A DNA stretch of 64,000 bases from Epiperipatus broadwayi (lineage: Eukaryota; Onychophora; Udeonychophora; Euonychophora; Peripatidae): the NCBI GenBank assembly GCA_028023455.1, contig JAQFVV010012496.1, forward strand, positions 310,001 to 374,000, given 5' to 3'. The translations under genes and the position numbers were made by a program. The notes beneath the pieces are model-generated. The model searched no databases and was not told where the DNA came from. It was given only the letters and a program-made list of their open reading frames with translations. This document shows positions 45,090-56,440 of the stretch, one piece after another (positions within the stretch are counted from its first letter, which is position 1; each line of letters opens with the position of its first letter).

Positions 45090-45455
45090 TTTATATGTAT
45101 TAAATGTATTATGTCCTGTACATGAGGGGTCAGAGTGACCTTTGAGCGCTTCATCATCAGACTTTCAATTGGATGGACGGTTGAAGAGTTGGAATGTGGA
45201 GTTGATTGAAGCCTGTCCATTAAAGTGTGAAGATTGGCTATCTTAATATATATCTGAGCACTTATTCCATATATGTGTAGAGATGATAATCTGGACCAAC
45301 TGATGATTGCTGGTTTAGCATGAAATACGTATATTGGTGATTATTTATCTTTTCAACATATAAGTGTTCAAGTGTATCAGTGATATGAGATAGAGTGGTG
45401 AGTGGTGGGTGCTGTGAAAGTCTGTGCTCATATACCCTATATATTAAATTGAAAT
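45090..45455 (+). mobile_element. Family A ribozyme element (solo unit)
   Basis: Same block order as 9195-9660, with an internal deletion between AGAGTGACC and TTTGAGCGC where other copies hold about 45 bp more. Confidence 0.7.
45281..45350 (+). ncRNA. Hammerhead, variant at stem II base (family A)
   Basis: GATAATC/GATTATT and CCAA/UUGG stems are perfect. CUGAUGA, UUGCUGGUUUAGCAU, GAA, AUACGUAU, A follow in order. The only departure is U-U in place of the G-C or G-U at the stem II base. Confidence 0.7.
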
Positions 45456-45526
45456 TATATATTTTATTTATAACTATAATATATATTTACAATAATGCCT
45501 TTATGTAAACAGCCAAGTAAAAAGTA

Positions 45527-45637
45527 GAAAAGCGTTGTTAGCCGAGAGGTCATCGCAGCTGCCTTGCAAGCAAGTAGTTGGTTGCAGACGGTTGTGGGTT
45601 CGCGTCCCGGCCGATGCTATGACATATGAAAAAAAAA
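45527..45637 (+). repeat. tRNA-derived SINE
   Basis: AAAAGCGTTGTTAGCCGAGA, then GTGGGTTCGCGTCCCGG at the B box and GATGCTATGACATATG followed by A residues. Same subtype as 19.8 kb. Confidence 0.75.
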
Positions 45638-46540
45638 CAATAACAAAGTAATCTCACTAAAACACGTGACATTTCATAAAAAACATTTGGGACCCTTTTT
45701 TATGGCTTTAAATGAAATGACATGATTTTTAGTCGGATTACTTTGTTATTTTATATACATATATGATCAAAGTAATGTTTAATATAAACATGCAAGATAT
45801 TTTTATAATTAATAAGTTTTGACAAATAATGCATTAGTAAAAATATGTATTCTAAAATCATAAATTATATCATGCGCTAACAGTTACCCAGTAAGCGAAA
45901 TTAAAATCCAAGCTTTTAACATACACCCCAATAAAGCATTACGGAAAAGTGACATTGTTCATAGTATCAAGATTTTGTTATAAATTAGAAATTAAATCAA
46001 TAGTTTTTGTATAAAATCTTGATTCAATGAGCATTATTTATAATCATTGGTTATTGGTGTTGTTTTTTTTTATTGATAATAGAAGTATGGTTAATTTTAC
46101 ACTTTATATTACTGTTAGTGTTTGGCGTTGTTTAAGCTTATTGATACTTATAATTTTACATCCATATTAGGGTTTAAGTTTATTAATATTACCACCCACG
46201 CACTATATATCATTATACTTTAATGCTAAAAATTAAAGATTACGGTAAAGTTGTGTAAAAATAAAATTATTTTTCTTATTTGTTTATTAATTAATATATA
46301 TATAATGGTGTACAACCTTTGTAATGAATATAAATTTAATACTATTTTCATGTCCTAATGGTAAATATATAGTTCTTACATGCATATATGTATATGTGTG
46401 TTTGTGTGTGAGATCATGCGTGTAATGTGTAGTATTTTCTTACATATATATTATGTGTGCGAACGTGCATGCGTGTAATATGTAGTATATTGCTACTTTT
46501 TCATATATTTATTATGTGTATTAAATAATATTTTCTTCTT
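45638..46540. other. AT-rich non-coding stretch
   Basis: TG-rich runs near 46395 and 46455. Nothing else recognised. Confidence 0.4.
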
Positions 46541-46544
46541 ATAG

Positions 46545-46621
46545 ATAAACAATTTTTAAAGGCTGGCCATATTGAAAAGTTTTCTTCAACATCTCCTCTC
46601 AGCATTATTGATAAGTGTCAG
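46545..46621 (+). CDS. Candidate internal exon of an unidentified gene
   Basis: A pyrimidine-rich acceptor (TTTTCTTCTTATAG) precedes 77 bases with one open frame (two bases, then KQFLKAGHIEKFSSTSPLSI and IDKCQ). It ends at CAG before GTGATT, a plausible donor. The other frames contain stops at once. The family is not recognised. It ends on a codon boundary, as the weak candidate at 62978-63055 would need. Confidence 0.35.
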
Positions 46622-47201
46622 GTGATTGTCTTATTTGGACTTCAGTGTTTTTATTTTTGTCTTTAGATAAGAATAGCTAGATACTAATTTACTGACCAAT
46701 ATTGAATAAGTAACTAGGTTGGCTGTAACCCTTGTTGCAGAAAAAAGAAATCTAATCTTATTTAAACCCCCAAAAAATTAAGTCTTACTTCCTGAAGATT
46801 TGATCCTTAGTCATGGATAAGTAGACAGATATGCTATCATTGTATCACATGACCCTTTTCTATGTATACACATTTATAAATATTTTCAAATATGAAAATA
46901 ATTATATATATATATATTGTCATGGCTTTAGTGTTTAAATGGGTTGATTTCTCGGATTACGTATTATGAAAAAATGGATTTTGAAAATGTCCTGTACATG
47001 AGGGGTTAGATTGACCTTAGGTCAACATGGGTGTGACAAGAATCTCAGCCTCGTGGTGGCCTTTGAGCATTTCCATCATCAGATTTTCAATTGGATGGAT
47101 GGTTGAAGAGTTGGAGTATGGAGTAGATTGAAGCCTGTCCATTAAAGTATAAGGTTTGGCTATCTTAATATATATCTGAGCACTTATAGCATATATGTGT
47201 G

Positions 47202-47270
47202 GAGATAGTAATCAGGACCAACTGATGATTGCTGGTTTAGCATGAAATACGTATATTGGTGATTATTTAT
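47202..47270 (+). ncRNA. Hammerhead, variant at stem II base (family A)
   Basis: CCAA/UUGG, CUGAUGA, UUGCUGGUUUAGCAU, GAA, AUACGUAU, A. Distal stem AGTAATC/GATTATT is slightly imperfect. Same U at the stem II base as at 45.28 and 32.86 kb. Confidence 0.65.
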
Positions 47271-47303
47271 CTTTTTAACATATGTGTGTTCAAGTGTATC
47301 AGT

Positions 47304-47629
47304 GTTATGAGATAGAAATAAAACACACTAACTCCTTCTTTTTAAAACTTGTTTTTATATGACTATACTCATGTAAAAAAAAAATATAAAAAAATCCAAT
47401 GTTTCGACTATTTTATATAGTCTTTTTTAAGGCACACTTGAAAAAGACTATATAAAATAGTCGAAACGTTGGATTTTTTTATATTTTTTTTTTTTACATG
47501 AGTATAGTCATATAAAAACAAGTTTTAAAAAGGAGTTAGTGTGTTTTATTTCTATTTTGGATATTTATGAACTATTTTGAAAAGAAGAACTCTGTGCTTG
47601 ATATATTAAATTATTTGTTATGAGATAGT
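47304..47629. mobile_element. Foldback element with 12-bp target duplication
   Basis: GTTATGAGATAG occurs at 47304-47315 and 47618-47629. Between them a palindrome of about 115-bp arms (AAATAAAACACACTAACTCC and its complement GGAGTTAGTGTGTTTTATTT) is centred on GGCACACTTG, followed by about 60 bp of single-copy sequence. Near the centre are GACTA...TAGTC hairpins next to GAAAC. The long, irregular duplication suits a Penelope-like rather than a DNA-transposon insertion. Confidence 0.75.
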
Positions 47630-47994
47630 GTGGAGAATGGTGGGTCGTGTGAAAGTCTGTGCTCATACACCCTATATATTACATATATAGACATAGGTAT
47701 ATAATAAGCCTGTGTTTCAGTTATATATAGATTACGTTATATAATATATTAATATTACAGTTTATAAACATAGCGCTATATAAAATAAATATTTCATTAA
47801 TATAGTATATAAAAAGTAATCAAATGTGCTAGGGAGTAGATAAAGAGTTCGAGCATATATATAACCGTGGTTTCAGTTTTAAAATGGTAATTTTTCGGAT
47901 TACGTATTTTGAAAAAAAATTGAAAAATAAAATATATGTATAGATTATCTTATATAATAAAGTATATAGTATATAAAGTATTCTTATTTCATTC

Positions 47995-48079
47995 ATCCAT
48001 CTGGAGAAGAGAAGCTAAAGATCAGAAAAGATGGATTGAACTTGGAGAGACCCTCATCCTGCAGTGGATTGATAATGGT

Positions 48080-48116
<37 letters not shown>

Positions 48117-48118
48117 AT
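47995..48118 (+). mobile_element. LINE 3' end fragment with (GAT)n tail
   Basis: GGAGAAGAGAAGCTAAAGAT, CTTGGAGAGACC, CTGCAGTGGATTGATAATGG, then (GAT)n. Severely 5'-truncated copy of the LINE at 54 kb. The minus-strand run of histidines seen here is just the repeat. Confidence 0.8.
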
Positions 48119-49079
48119 AAAGTATAATTAAATGGTTTGTTGCTTGAGAGTAGATAAACAGTTCGAGGAAATAACAAAAGTAAGGCATGCTCCAGGATTT
48201 TAAATTCCATAGCCTGCCACTCAACTATTGAACATTTAATATATACAGTTAAATCGTACACACACAAACTTCAAATGAACTAAAATCAACATTAAATTTT
48301 GACATATAAAATAACATTTAAACATATTAGCAAATATTTATTTACGATGAAACGATTAAAGCAGATTTTCTTCTCTCATATATATAACTAAAATTTATTT
48401 TAATAATTATACGTTTTAGTGTAAAAAAAAAAATCAACTTAAATGTAAATAAGTAATAATATTTTTCTTATTTTTTTTTTAAAAAAAAAACACCAACAAA
48501 TAAACATTTCACTTTACTCTCCATATAATTTTTCTTATCAAAGGAAACTTTCGAGAGGTCAGAAGCGTTGAAATTCAGTGCTGCCCTAAGGTCAAAGACA
48601 AAAGTGGACCAATATGAGCTTGTGTTTTCCACACGTCAACACATTGAAACTATTAGTTAACGAGTTTTCAACATGTTATAATATCACTCTAAATTTTTAG
48701 CGCCCACAATATAATAATTGAATTTTCACACTAAGTTGAGTAAAATGTTGTTTATATATACAAGAATTTGTGATTTTACGTGTAATTGAAATATATAAGT
48801 ATTTTTTCTTAGAAAAATAATTACAACGTTTTAAAATAAAATTGACAAAATAAAATATAAGAAATTGCTTTATAATAGAAATAAATTTAAACCTGATCAT
48901 ACTAGATAAAATATATGAAATCTCGTTTACTAATAAAACAGCTAATTTTTTTTAAAAAAAAATTGGCGAGATGAATTATATATAAGCAGAATACCTGGAG
49001 AAAAAATTCTATGCTTGATTAGAAAATTTTTAACTACCTGAAAAAATTATTAAACTTCATATATATTTAAAACGCAAAA
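48119..49079. other. AT-rich non-coding stretch
   Basis: 48541-48620 is more mixed in composition and open in one minus-strand frame, without convincing splice sites. Nothing else seen. Confidence 0.35.
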
Positions 49080-49080
49080 T

Positions 49081-49178
49081 GTCAAGCGTTGGTAACCGAG
49101 TGTTTAGCACAGCAGCCTTACAAGCAGTTGTCCCGGGTTCGCTTCCCGGCCGATGCTTTGATACATGACAAAAAAAAA
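49081..49178 (+). repeat. tRNA-derived SINE
   Basis: GTCAAGCGTTGGTAACCGAG, TCCCGGGTTCGCTTCCCGG, GATGCTTTGATACATGAC and an A tail. GTCAAGC at the start and GCTTTGATAC near the end form an acceptor-stem-like pairing, as expected of a tRNA ancestor. Confidence 0.8.
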
Positions 49179-49179
49179 T

Positions 49180-50160
49180 GTAGAATTATTTTTGAAAGAA
49201 ATTCAGATTTTTAGTTGTTAAGTTTTCAATGATTTATACTCCTACGGTGGAGGCGGGGGGTATAATAAACCAATTATGTCAGTCTAAACATTTTATACAT
49301 AACCTCTTAGTTTTATACATAACCTTTTTTTGCAAAAAAAAAAAAAAAAAAAATCAAATTATAAAAGGACAGAAATTTCATTGGTTAAAATATTTGTTTT
49401 CTTAAACTTTTTCTATAAACTTTTTCTTCCATCACTTAGAAAATAAGGATTGCACATATTTATAAAATGTGTTTTCTTAACTTAGTTATATTATTTGATA
49501 AAGATCATCTAAGCCAGTGTTCTTCTACATATAGTGTGGTTCTGGAACATTATGTTTTAGAAAGAACTTTATTCAAGGAAAAATATATCTATAGATACTT
49601 TAGTTTAAAGGGAATATATATATATTTCCTTTTAAAAAAAAAAAATACAAAAACTAATCAAAGAATACCACAATAAGTAATTTCAATAGCATTCAATGAA
49701 TTATACTATTATTAAAAATATTTGCAATAAAATACCAAACAGAAAATACATCTCACTAGAGGTTAGAGCACCGATGAACAAGTGACCAAGTGTCCGCAAA
49801 AATGTCTAAGGGGGTGATTTTTTCATATCTTTGCTCTAATTTTTTCCCAAAGTGTTAATTTTTTTTGCATTACTATTGTAATGATAAGTGCACCCAGTGC
49901 ATCATAAAGTATAAATGTTGTAGGTCTTATTTCTAGGAAGCAGGCATTTGGAAAAGTCTATAATTGAACTTATAGTTGTATTTTTTTTCTGATAAACTTT
50001 TGTAATATAAGATCGAGTGTATCATAATATCAATCAAGTATGAGTTTTTCATTGCAGACATCCAAAGAAAAGAAAATGTGAAAAAATAATATCAGTACTT
50101 TTAAAGTATGATTGATAAATGTAACTATTTATCATATGATCATTATCCAACACATTGCAG
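49180..50160. other. AT-rich stretch with family G repeat
   Basis: 49880-50045 resembles 27790-27960. Poly(A) runs lie near 49337 and 49635. No gene seen. Confidence 0.4.
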
Positions 50161-50275
50161 AATTACCAAAATTATTACACTGAGACAAAACTCTCCAGCA
50201 TCATTCAGTGCAAACCAGAGTATACAATGGATGCAGAGAAGGTTTGTGCATAAAATCTCTATCTAGGGCCTACTC

Positions 50276-50332
50276 ATCCAATATCCCCAGACTAGTTTTC
50301 AGCTTGTGGCTTTTACCAAGGGGCAGCCTTGA
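50276..50332 (-). ncRNA. Decayed hammerhead (family B)
   Basis: The core CUGANGA has become TTGGTAA. ACUAGUC, UGGGGA and UUGGAU are kept. Inactive. Confidence 0.4.
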
Positions 50333-51014
50333 GCGTTGTATCTTAGGATCTAATGCAACCCTCCAGCAGCTACCTTTTATCTTATTAGCTAACTATAAAG
50401 CTTTAAGTCCAAAACAAAACACAATAATGTTTTCAATTCAAGCTCATTAGCTTATATAGATCTGAACTCAGTTCAGTATCCATACTTTTTGGTATCTTTG
50501 ATTTTTTAATTACAACAGTTATCATAATCGTATATGGCAGGATTGGTATTAAACCACTAAACTTTATAATCACCATTATTTATTTTATACAAGCTATTGA
50601 CCCAGAGGCAAAACTCTCCACATAGTAATACTGAACTAGAAATGGATATTATGCACAAACCTTCCTGCATCCATTGATTACTCTGGTTTGCACTGAGTGG
50701 TGCTACTGGATAGATATTTTGACCCTGTGTAAATAGCTTGTGTAAGCATAAAGCATGGTGATCATGTGATGTTTAGTGATTTAATACAAATCCTGCCCAT
50801 TCGGATTATGGTGATTGGTTATTAAAGAACCAAAAATGCCAAAATGTATGGATGCTGAACTGAATTCAGATCTGTATAAATACATAAGCTAATGAGCTTG
50901 AAAACATTACTATGTTTTTATTTTGGACTCAAAGCTTTATAGTTAGTGAATGGTGTAAAAGATGGCTGCTGGAGGTTTGCATTTGATCCTAAGATCTTAG
51001 TGCAGTTGTTTCAG

Positions 51015-51073
51015 ATCCAAGATTCTTCACTGATGAAAGCCACAGGCTAGAAACTAATCTGGGGATATTGGAT
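51015..51073 (+). ncRNA. Type I hammerhead, near-intact (family B)
   Basis: 59 nt: AUCCAA, GAU, UCUUCA, CUGAUGA, AGC-CACAG-GCU flanked by A, GAA, ACUAAU, C, UGGGGA, UA, UUGGAU. All helices pair with wobbles except one C-A in stem III. Stem II has the A-U version of the covarying pair seen at 42.6 kb. Confidence 0.65.
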
Positions 51074-51261
51074 GAGATGCACAAATCTTCCTGCATTCAT
51101 TGTATACTCGGGTTTGCCCTGAATTGTTGCCTCTGTGCAAATGGCTTGTGTAAGCATAAAGAATGGGGATCATGTGATGTTTGCGGTTTAATACCAAAAT
51201 TATTAGGTAATATTTTTTAAATAAATATATTTATAAATAAAGTTTTAATAATAATGTATAT

Positions 51262-51425
51262 TTTTAAACAGGCAAAACTCTCCATATAGTAGTGCCAACC
51301 TGTGCCAACCAGAGTAATCAATGGATGCAAGAAGGATGGCACTACTGTATGGAGAGTTTTGCCTGTTTAACAACAGTTATGTGCTGGCATAAGAGATGGT
51401 GATCATGTGATGTTTAATGTATATT
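51262..51425. mobile_element. Family B minimal foldback
   Basis: Inverted arms AAACAGGCAAAACTCTCCAT and TGGAGAGTTTTGCCTGTTTA around AATCAATGGATGCAAGAAGG. No hammerhead remains; the right flank ends GATCATGTGATGTTTAATG. Confidence 0.75.
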
Positions 51426-51619
51426 TTTATCATTTCAAAATTAAACTCATCTTTTAAATTGTTTTTTTTTTTAAATAAATTATTAATTTCCTTTATTACA
51501 GTTCTGGTAATTTCCATGGCTTGTTTACTTCAGAGAAGTCTATAAAAATCTGTGTAATCATTTAAGGTTAAATTGAGATTTATGCCATCTATTGAGATAT
51601 TTCACTATTTTTTAATTAA

Positions 51620-51865
51620 ACCATTAAGCATCACATGATCACCATTTCTTATACTAACACATAATTGTTTATAAACAAGGCAAAAACTCTCCATACAGTA
51701 GTGCCACCCTGTGCCAACCAGAATAATCCAGAAACTAGTCTGGGGATATTGGATGAGTAGGCATTAGATAGGGATTTTATGCACAAGCCTGTGGCATCCA
51801 TTGCTTACTCTGGTTGGCACAGGATGGCACTACTGTATGGAGAGTTTTGCCTTGTTTATTTTTTA
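51620..51865. mobile_element. Family B short foldback
   Basis: ATCACATGATCACCATTTCT, inverted AAACAAGGCAAAA/TTTTGCCTTGTTT ends, and a hammerhead 3' half (CCAGAAACTAGTCTGGGGAT) at about 51729-51758. Confidence 0.7.
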
Positions 51866-52128
51866 ATTACTACTATATTTTTTTCAAAAATATCCAAACA
51901 GATCAGTATAATTGCATAATTAGTAAGAATCAATGCATTCTAGTTCAGCTTTCATCTCTTTGATAGACTTAGTCCTTTATAACCTGTTTTGACATTACTT
52001 GCAAAATTACTTTAAGAAAAATTTTGAAATAACTAAAATCTTGATATTTTATGAAGTTTATTAAGATTCATGATTATTTTTACACAATAATTGTGTAACA
52101 TTTGAATACAAATATAATATATATACTT
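51866..52128. other. AT-rich non-coding stretch
   Basis: Nothing recognised. Confidence 0.35.
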
Positions 52129-52129
52129 A

Positions 52130-52553
52130 AACTAGATGTAATTAAAGGGAATTTGAACACAAAATTTCAAGTTGCCTTCAGCTATCCATTCCATCTTATA
52201 TAATTACACATGATTGCATATATGTAAAAGGATAAAATATCTCCAACATATATATTCCATGCTAAACCAGCACTTATCAGTTCGGCCAGGTCATCATCTC
52301 CCTCACATATATACAATCAGAGCTCAGTTTATATTGAAATTGCAAATCTTCAAACTTCAATGAAATGGCTTCAATCTACTCCTCTCCCCAATGCTTCAAC
52401 CATCCATATCATTAAAAATCTGATGATGGCATGTCCAAATCTCTTGTTGATGTCAATATTTTAGTCATACCCATGTTGAGTTGGACGATGGAGTTTACTG
52501 AAGCTATTCCATTAAAGTCTTAAGAGTGCTATCTTAATATAAACCAAGCACTG

Positions 52554-52555
<2 letters not shown>
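52130..52555 (-). mobile_element. Family A ribozyme element
   Basis: GGAATTTGAACACAAAATTT, hammerhead, CAATCAGAGCTCAGTTTATA, TCAAACTTCAATGAAATGGC, then an inverted CTATCTTAATATAAACC block leading into (TA)n. Confidence 0.65.
52231..52300 (-). ncRNA. Decayed hammerhead (family A)
   Basis: CUGAUAA replaces CUGAUGA and GAA is GGA. Stem II GUGCU/AGCAU is intact. Inactive. Confidence 0.5.
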
Positions 52556-52556
<1 letters not shown>

Positions 52557-52637
<81 letters not shown>

Positions 52638-52648
52638 ATATATATATA
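52557..52648. repeat. (TA)n microsatellite
   Basis: Nearly pure TA over about 90 bp, grown from the AT-rich segment of a family A element. Confidence 0.95.
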
Positions 52649-53144
52649 TTAATAGTCAACCAAACCACTTAAACATTAAGAAATATAGCAACAATATCTT
52701 AACGTGTCAAGCAACCTTCACACCTTTAATAGAAGAAGAAATCCATTCTTACTAATGATCATTGAATATATATGGCACTTAAAGATTGAACTTGACTAAG
52801 AGATGAAATATTGTTACAATGAAGTTTTAATAAACTTTTAAAATGAAATAAACATGTCACTATAATGAGACTAATAAATAGTCATCAAAACATTATTTAA
52901 TGCAATATTTTAAATTGCCATGTATTATTTAGAAATAATAAGCAAATAGGCCTAAACTAATCTGGGATAATGATATAATTAGTTTCCAACCAGTAACCAC
53001 CTAAAATTAAGTAATATAGCAACAATATCTCTAACTGTGTAAAACTTTTTTAATAGAAGAATGGAAATCCATTCTTATAATGATCCATTGAATATATATG
53101 GAATTAAAGATGAATTGATAAGATATGAATATTGTTAATGATTA

Positions 53145-53150
<6 letters not shown>
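52649..53150. repeat. Imperfect tandem duplication
   Basis: ATAGCAACAATATCTTAACG (52685) with AATCCATTCTTA and TTGAATATATATGG blocks recurs at about 53015-53105, a period near 330 bp. Non-coding. Confidence 0.5.
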
Positions 53151-53177
<27 letters not shown>

Positions 53178-53181
<4 letters not shown>

Positions 53182-53345
53182 GGGAGATGATGATCTGGAC
53201 CAACTCATGAGCACTGGTTTGGCATAAAATAAATATACTGGAATTCATTAATATTTTTCACATGGATATGATTATATTTAACAGTTATATAAGATAAAGT
53301 GTATGACTGAAGAGAGTTTGAATGTCTGTGTTCACATCACTTTTA
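53178..53345 (+). mobile_element. Family A ribozyme fragment
   Basis: Hammerhead remnant followed by the AAAGTGTATGACTGAAGAGAG and TTTGAATGTCTGTGTTCA blocks. Confidence 0.55.
53182..53250 (+). ncRNA. Decayed hammerhead (family A)
   Basis: CUCAUGA in place of CUGAUGA and AAA in place of GAA; stems are partly kept. Inactive. Confidence 0.45.
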
Positions 53346-53400
53346 GTTATAATCATTGTGTAGCAATTACTAAAGAATCACTATTACTTTATTATTTTAC

Positions 53401-53512
53401 TTTTTTTTCATATGTCAAAGCATCAGCCAGGAAGCGAACCCGCAACAACAGTCTGCATGCAACTGCTTGCTTGCAAAGCAGTTATGCTGATCTCTCGGAT
53501 ACGATGCTTGAC
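53401..53512 (-). repeat. tRNA-derived SINE
   Basis: Minus strand GTCAAGCATCGTATCCGAGA, then GCGGGTTCGCTTCCTGG and GATGCTTTGACATATG followed by A residues. Subtype with an extra TTGC..CAGAC segment. Confidence 0.75.
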
Positions 53513-53984
53513 TATTATTTTACATTTATGTTTTATTTTTAAAAATAAACAGTAATAGCTTCTAGCATGACATTAGCAAAAAAAAACCATGACATTGTGA
53601 TTATTCTATCATATAAAAAGGATGACTTATGAATGGTTGTCAATACTGTAGTAGAATAATTTGAGATATTTTACAAATTATAGATAAATTTAAATATTTT
53701 AAAACACAGTTTAATAGATTTACCAGAGACTAACATTAATTCATTCTCATTTTAAATACAAATTTTAATTAAATAAGATTTCATTCATTTTTTAAAGTTA
53801 TCCTGCTTTGCCAACCATTTAATGATGAAAGTAGTATTTGTTGTTGTTACATTCTCTTTTCTTTCAATATTTGCAAAGTTCATATATGATATTTTAGAAA
53901 TTTTTTGTTTGCAAACATATATTTCTGCAATATCAAATTAAATTTATTAAATTCTGATATAGAATACTTGTGCTTAATTACTAT
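53513..53984. other. AT-rich non-coding stretch
   Basis: Nothing recognised. Confidence 0.35.
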
Positions 53985-54690
53985 ATTAAATGAAAATAGG
54001 AAAGTAGGACAAGATAAATGTTAAAAAGACTAAAGTAATGTTCAATGTATTTTCTCAAAATATGAAAATAAAGATTGATTATGATGAGTTAAAAGAAGTT
54101 AATAGCTACAAATACCTTGGTCAGATTATTAATACAGATGGAAACATAATGGATGAAATTAATCATAGAATTAAATTTGGTTGGAGTGCTTTGGGTAGAA
54201 ATAACTTGATACTAAAAGGAAATATGACTATGAGTTTGAAAAGGAAGGTTTTTAATAAATGTGTTTTACCAGTTCTTACTTATGAATCTCAGACTTGGAT
54301 ACTTAATAGAAGAGCAATACGAAGACTTCAGACCATTCAAAGAAGTATGAAGAGATGCATGTTAGGAGTAACAAGAAAAGATTGAAAATGCACTATATGG
54401 ATAAGAGAACAAATAGGTGTTACTAACCTCATTGAATAAATGAAAAGACTGAAGTGGAGTTGGGTTGCACATATTTCTAGAAGAGATGATAATAAATGGA
54501 CAATTGTAATCTTAAACCAAGTTCCAAAAGATTGTAAAAGACCCAGAAAGAGACCACATGTGAGATAGATGGATGAAATAAGAAAGTGTGCAGAGGTGAT
54601 GTGGAGAAGAGAAGCTAAATATCAGAAAAGATGGACAAACTTAGAGAGACTTTCATCCTGCAGTGGATTGATAATGGTTGATGATGATAT
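53985..54690 (+). mobile_element. LINE fragment, 3' part with (GAT)n tail
   Basis: Longest copy of the LINE whose tails also lie at 18.07, 48.0, 57.16 and 57.33 kb. It ends TTGATAATGGTTGATGATGA. The 5' part, including endonuclease and most of RT, is absent. Confidence 0.85.
54038..54660 (+). pseudogene. LINE reverse transcriptase C-terminal part
   Basis: Open from 54038 to 54385 (115 codons), then continuing in the same sense with stops. Motifs: NSYKYLGQIINTDG, INHRIKFGWSALGR, LPVLTYESQTWIL, RSMKRCMLGVTRKD, followed by WIREQ, DEIRKCAEVMWRREAK and LERLSSCS. YLG...TDG and LTYxSQTW are hallmarks of the thumb and C-terminal region of non-LTR reverse transcriptases. The catalytic FADD region lies upstream and is missing. 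I do not assign a clade. Confidence 0.8.
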
Positions 54691-55730
54691 AGAATAACAG
54701 TTTAATACTAAAATTAAAAGTAGAAAGCTTTAAAAAGTCTCACTGAAATGACTAATTAAATCTGTTACCATGCAGGAATTGTAACTTTTTCATAGTATAA
54801 AATCCCTATTAGCATATTCAATTAAAGTTCCAAACTTTTGATTGGTCAGTTACAGAATCTGCAGTAAAATATATTTATTTTTTAAAACTATATTTGTTTT
54901 AGTTTAATTTCTAAAATGCAAATTAATAATTCTGTAGTTTATTAAAGTGAATGGAAGTTTTTTTAAACTAAATTTTTATTTATAATTGATAAAAATAATC
55001 TATAGTAATAAACAAAAGACATATGTTTGTTATTCAATTGTAAACAAAAGCTGGACATTGTTGATCTTATTTCATTAATTTGCTTTTGTATAAAAGTAAA
55101 TATTTGTTACTAAAATCTGAATTTTTCTAAAATAATATATATTTCACACACATTTTGTGAAAATATCATAAATGTGTAAAAAAGAAGGTTCTCAAATCTA
55201 TGTTTTCACTTAAAAATTAAAATGAAAAATTGATCTTCCAGAATTCATTGATAGGCAATCTCTGATGGAGAACAGAAAAAACAACCAATCAGCACCTTGA
55301 AAGCAATGCTTAAATCATTGTTATACAGTTAAATTTAAATGATATTGATTTATTAGTTGTAAATAAATTCTAAAGGTGGCAGCATTATTTAATATGGTTT
55401 TCATGATAAAATAACCATGAAGTTGGCAAAATAACATTAAAAATAGTTGTTTGAAAGTGAGCTAAAGCTACATAAAAATGACTATACCATGCAGTTTATG
55501 AGTTAACTTTTTGCCTGATAAATTGGCCAGTCTGAGTAAAAGTTTGAGTAATTTGATTCGTTAAATATGGTTCTAGCCAGTTTCCTTTCTGAAATATATT
55601 AATGTACAATGATCACAATTGTTTTAATTTAGCTTCTAAAAATTGAATTATTTTACATTCATATTGATTAAATGAAACAAGAAATTTAAAATAATGTTAC
55701 TAACTTAAAAAAAAATATGAAGAATAGCCT
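54691..55730. other. AT-rich non-coding stretch
   Basis: Nothing recognised; it may include more of repeat family D. Confidence 0.35.
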
Positions 55731-55734
55731 GAAG

Positions 55735-56440
55735 TAAAATAAGGAATTATATTTCAACCAATTATTATGTGAAAATGCCAGTGATTTCTTGTGTCTTAGA
55801 AATTATGATAGCTGATTATTCACTTCTGTTGTCTTTTATTCATCTAAAATTAAATATTTCAAATAAAAATATAAATCCAGCCACATTATTAGTCAATATA
55901 GTAATCATAAAATCCATAAATATTTATAAAAAATGGTTGCATTTTGCTTGCTATCATCAAATGTCATTGATATGCAAATAGTGGTGAACATTATTCTTAA
56001 TAGCGGTCAAGTGCTATTCACTTTACCTTGATTACTTTTTTTGTAAAATTTAAAAAATTTCGAATCAAAATTTATATTTAAGTAAATTAATATAAAAACT
56101 TAATTATGAATATAAAAAATTATGAGAAATATATTTTATTTACATTCAAAATCTATTACGAAAGCATAAAACATTTTGGTTTGATTTCCAACTTTGGTAG
56201 TTAAAAACACCTGGAGAATAATAGCCAAAATGTGTAGTCAGTGCTTTACAGCACTTTATAAAAGAAAAGGTTGGACTATATACAACAGACTGCAATCAGA
56301 AATTGAATTTTTGTGAAAAATACTGCTAATAGTGGATTTTTTGGGAATTAAAATTTAAATACAATAAAAATACAAATTTATGATAAAATAAGCATGAAAT
56401 AGTAAAAAATCGACCAAAATGGCTGATAGATGGTGCACAA
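55735..56440 (+). repeat. Dispersed repeat family D, copy 2
   Basis: Matches the reverse complement of 17340-18010. The short frame starting at 55769 is partly conserved with one in the other copy (SLLLSF.HLKLNI), but both look like chance frames in homologous DNA. Confidence 0.6.

Larger units (their letters stand above)
46980..47735 (+). mobile_element. Family A ribozyme element interrupted by a foldback insertion
   Basis: Family A sequence runs from 46980 to 47315 and resumes at 47618, continuing to GCCTGTGTTTCAG (about 47720). The interruption duplicates GTTATGAGATAG. Confidence 0.75.
50165..51195. mobile_element. Family B compound palindrome
   Basis: About 50340-50560 (CCTCCAGCAGCTACCTTTTA to GGCAGGATTGGT) is the inverted copy of 50790-50980. 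Hammerheads lie at 50276-50332 (minus) and 51015-51073 (plus), pointing away from the centre. A short inverted end pair lies between them at 50600-50770. Confidence 0.7.

Noticed and set aside
48022-48267. Frame with a poly-histidine run
   Set aside because: It is the reverse complement of the LINE's (GAT)n tail.
48541-48620. Mixed-composition segment open on the minus strand
   Set aside because: No convincing acceptor and donor pair.
53303-53542. 79-codon frame overlapping the SINE
   Set aside because: Its central part is the tRNA-like element read through; not a gene.
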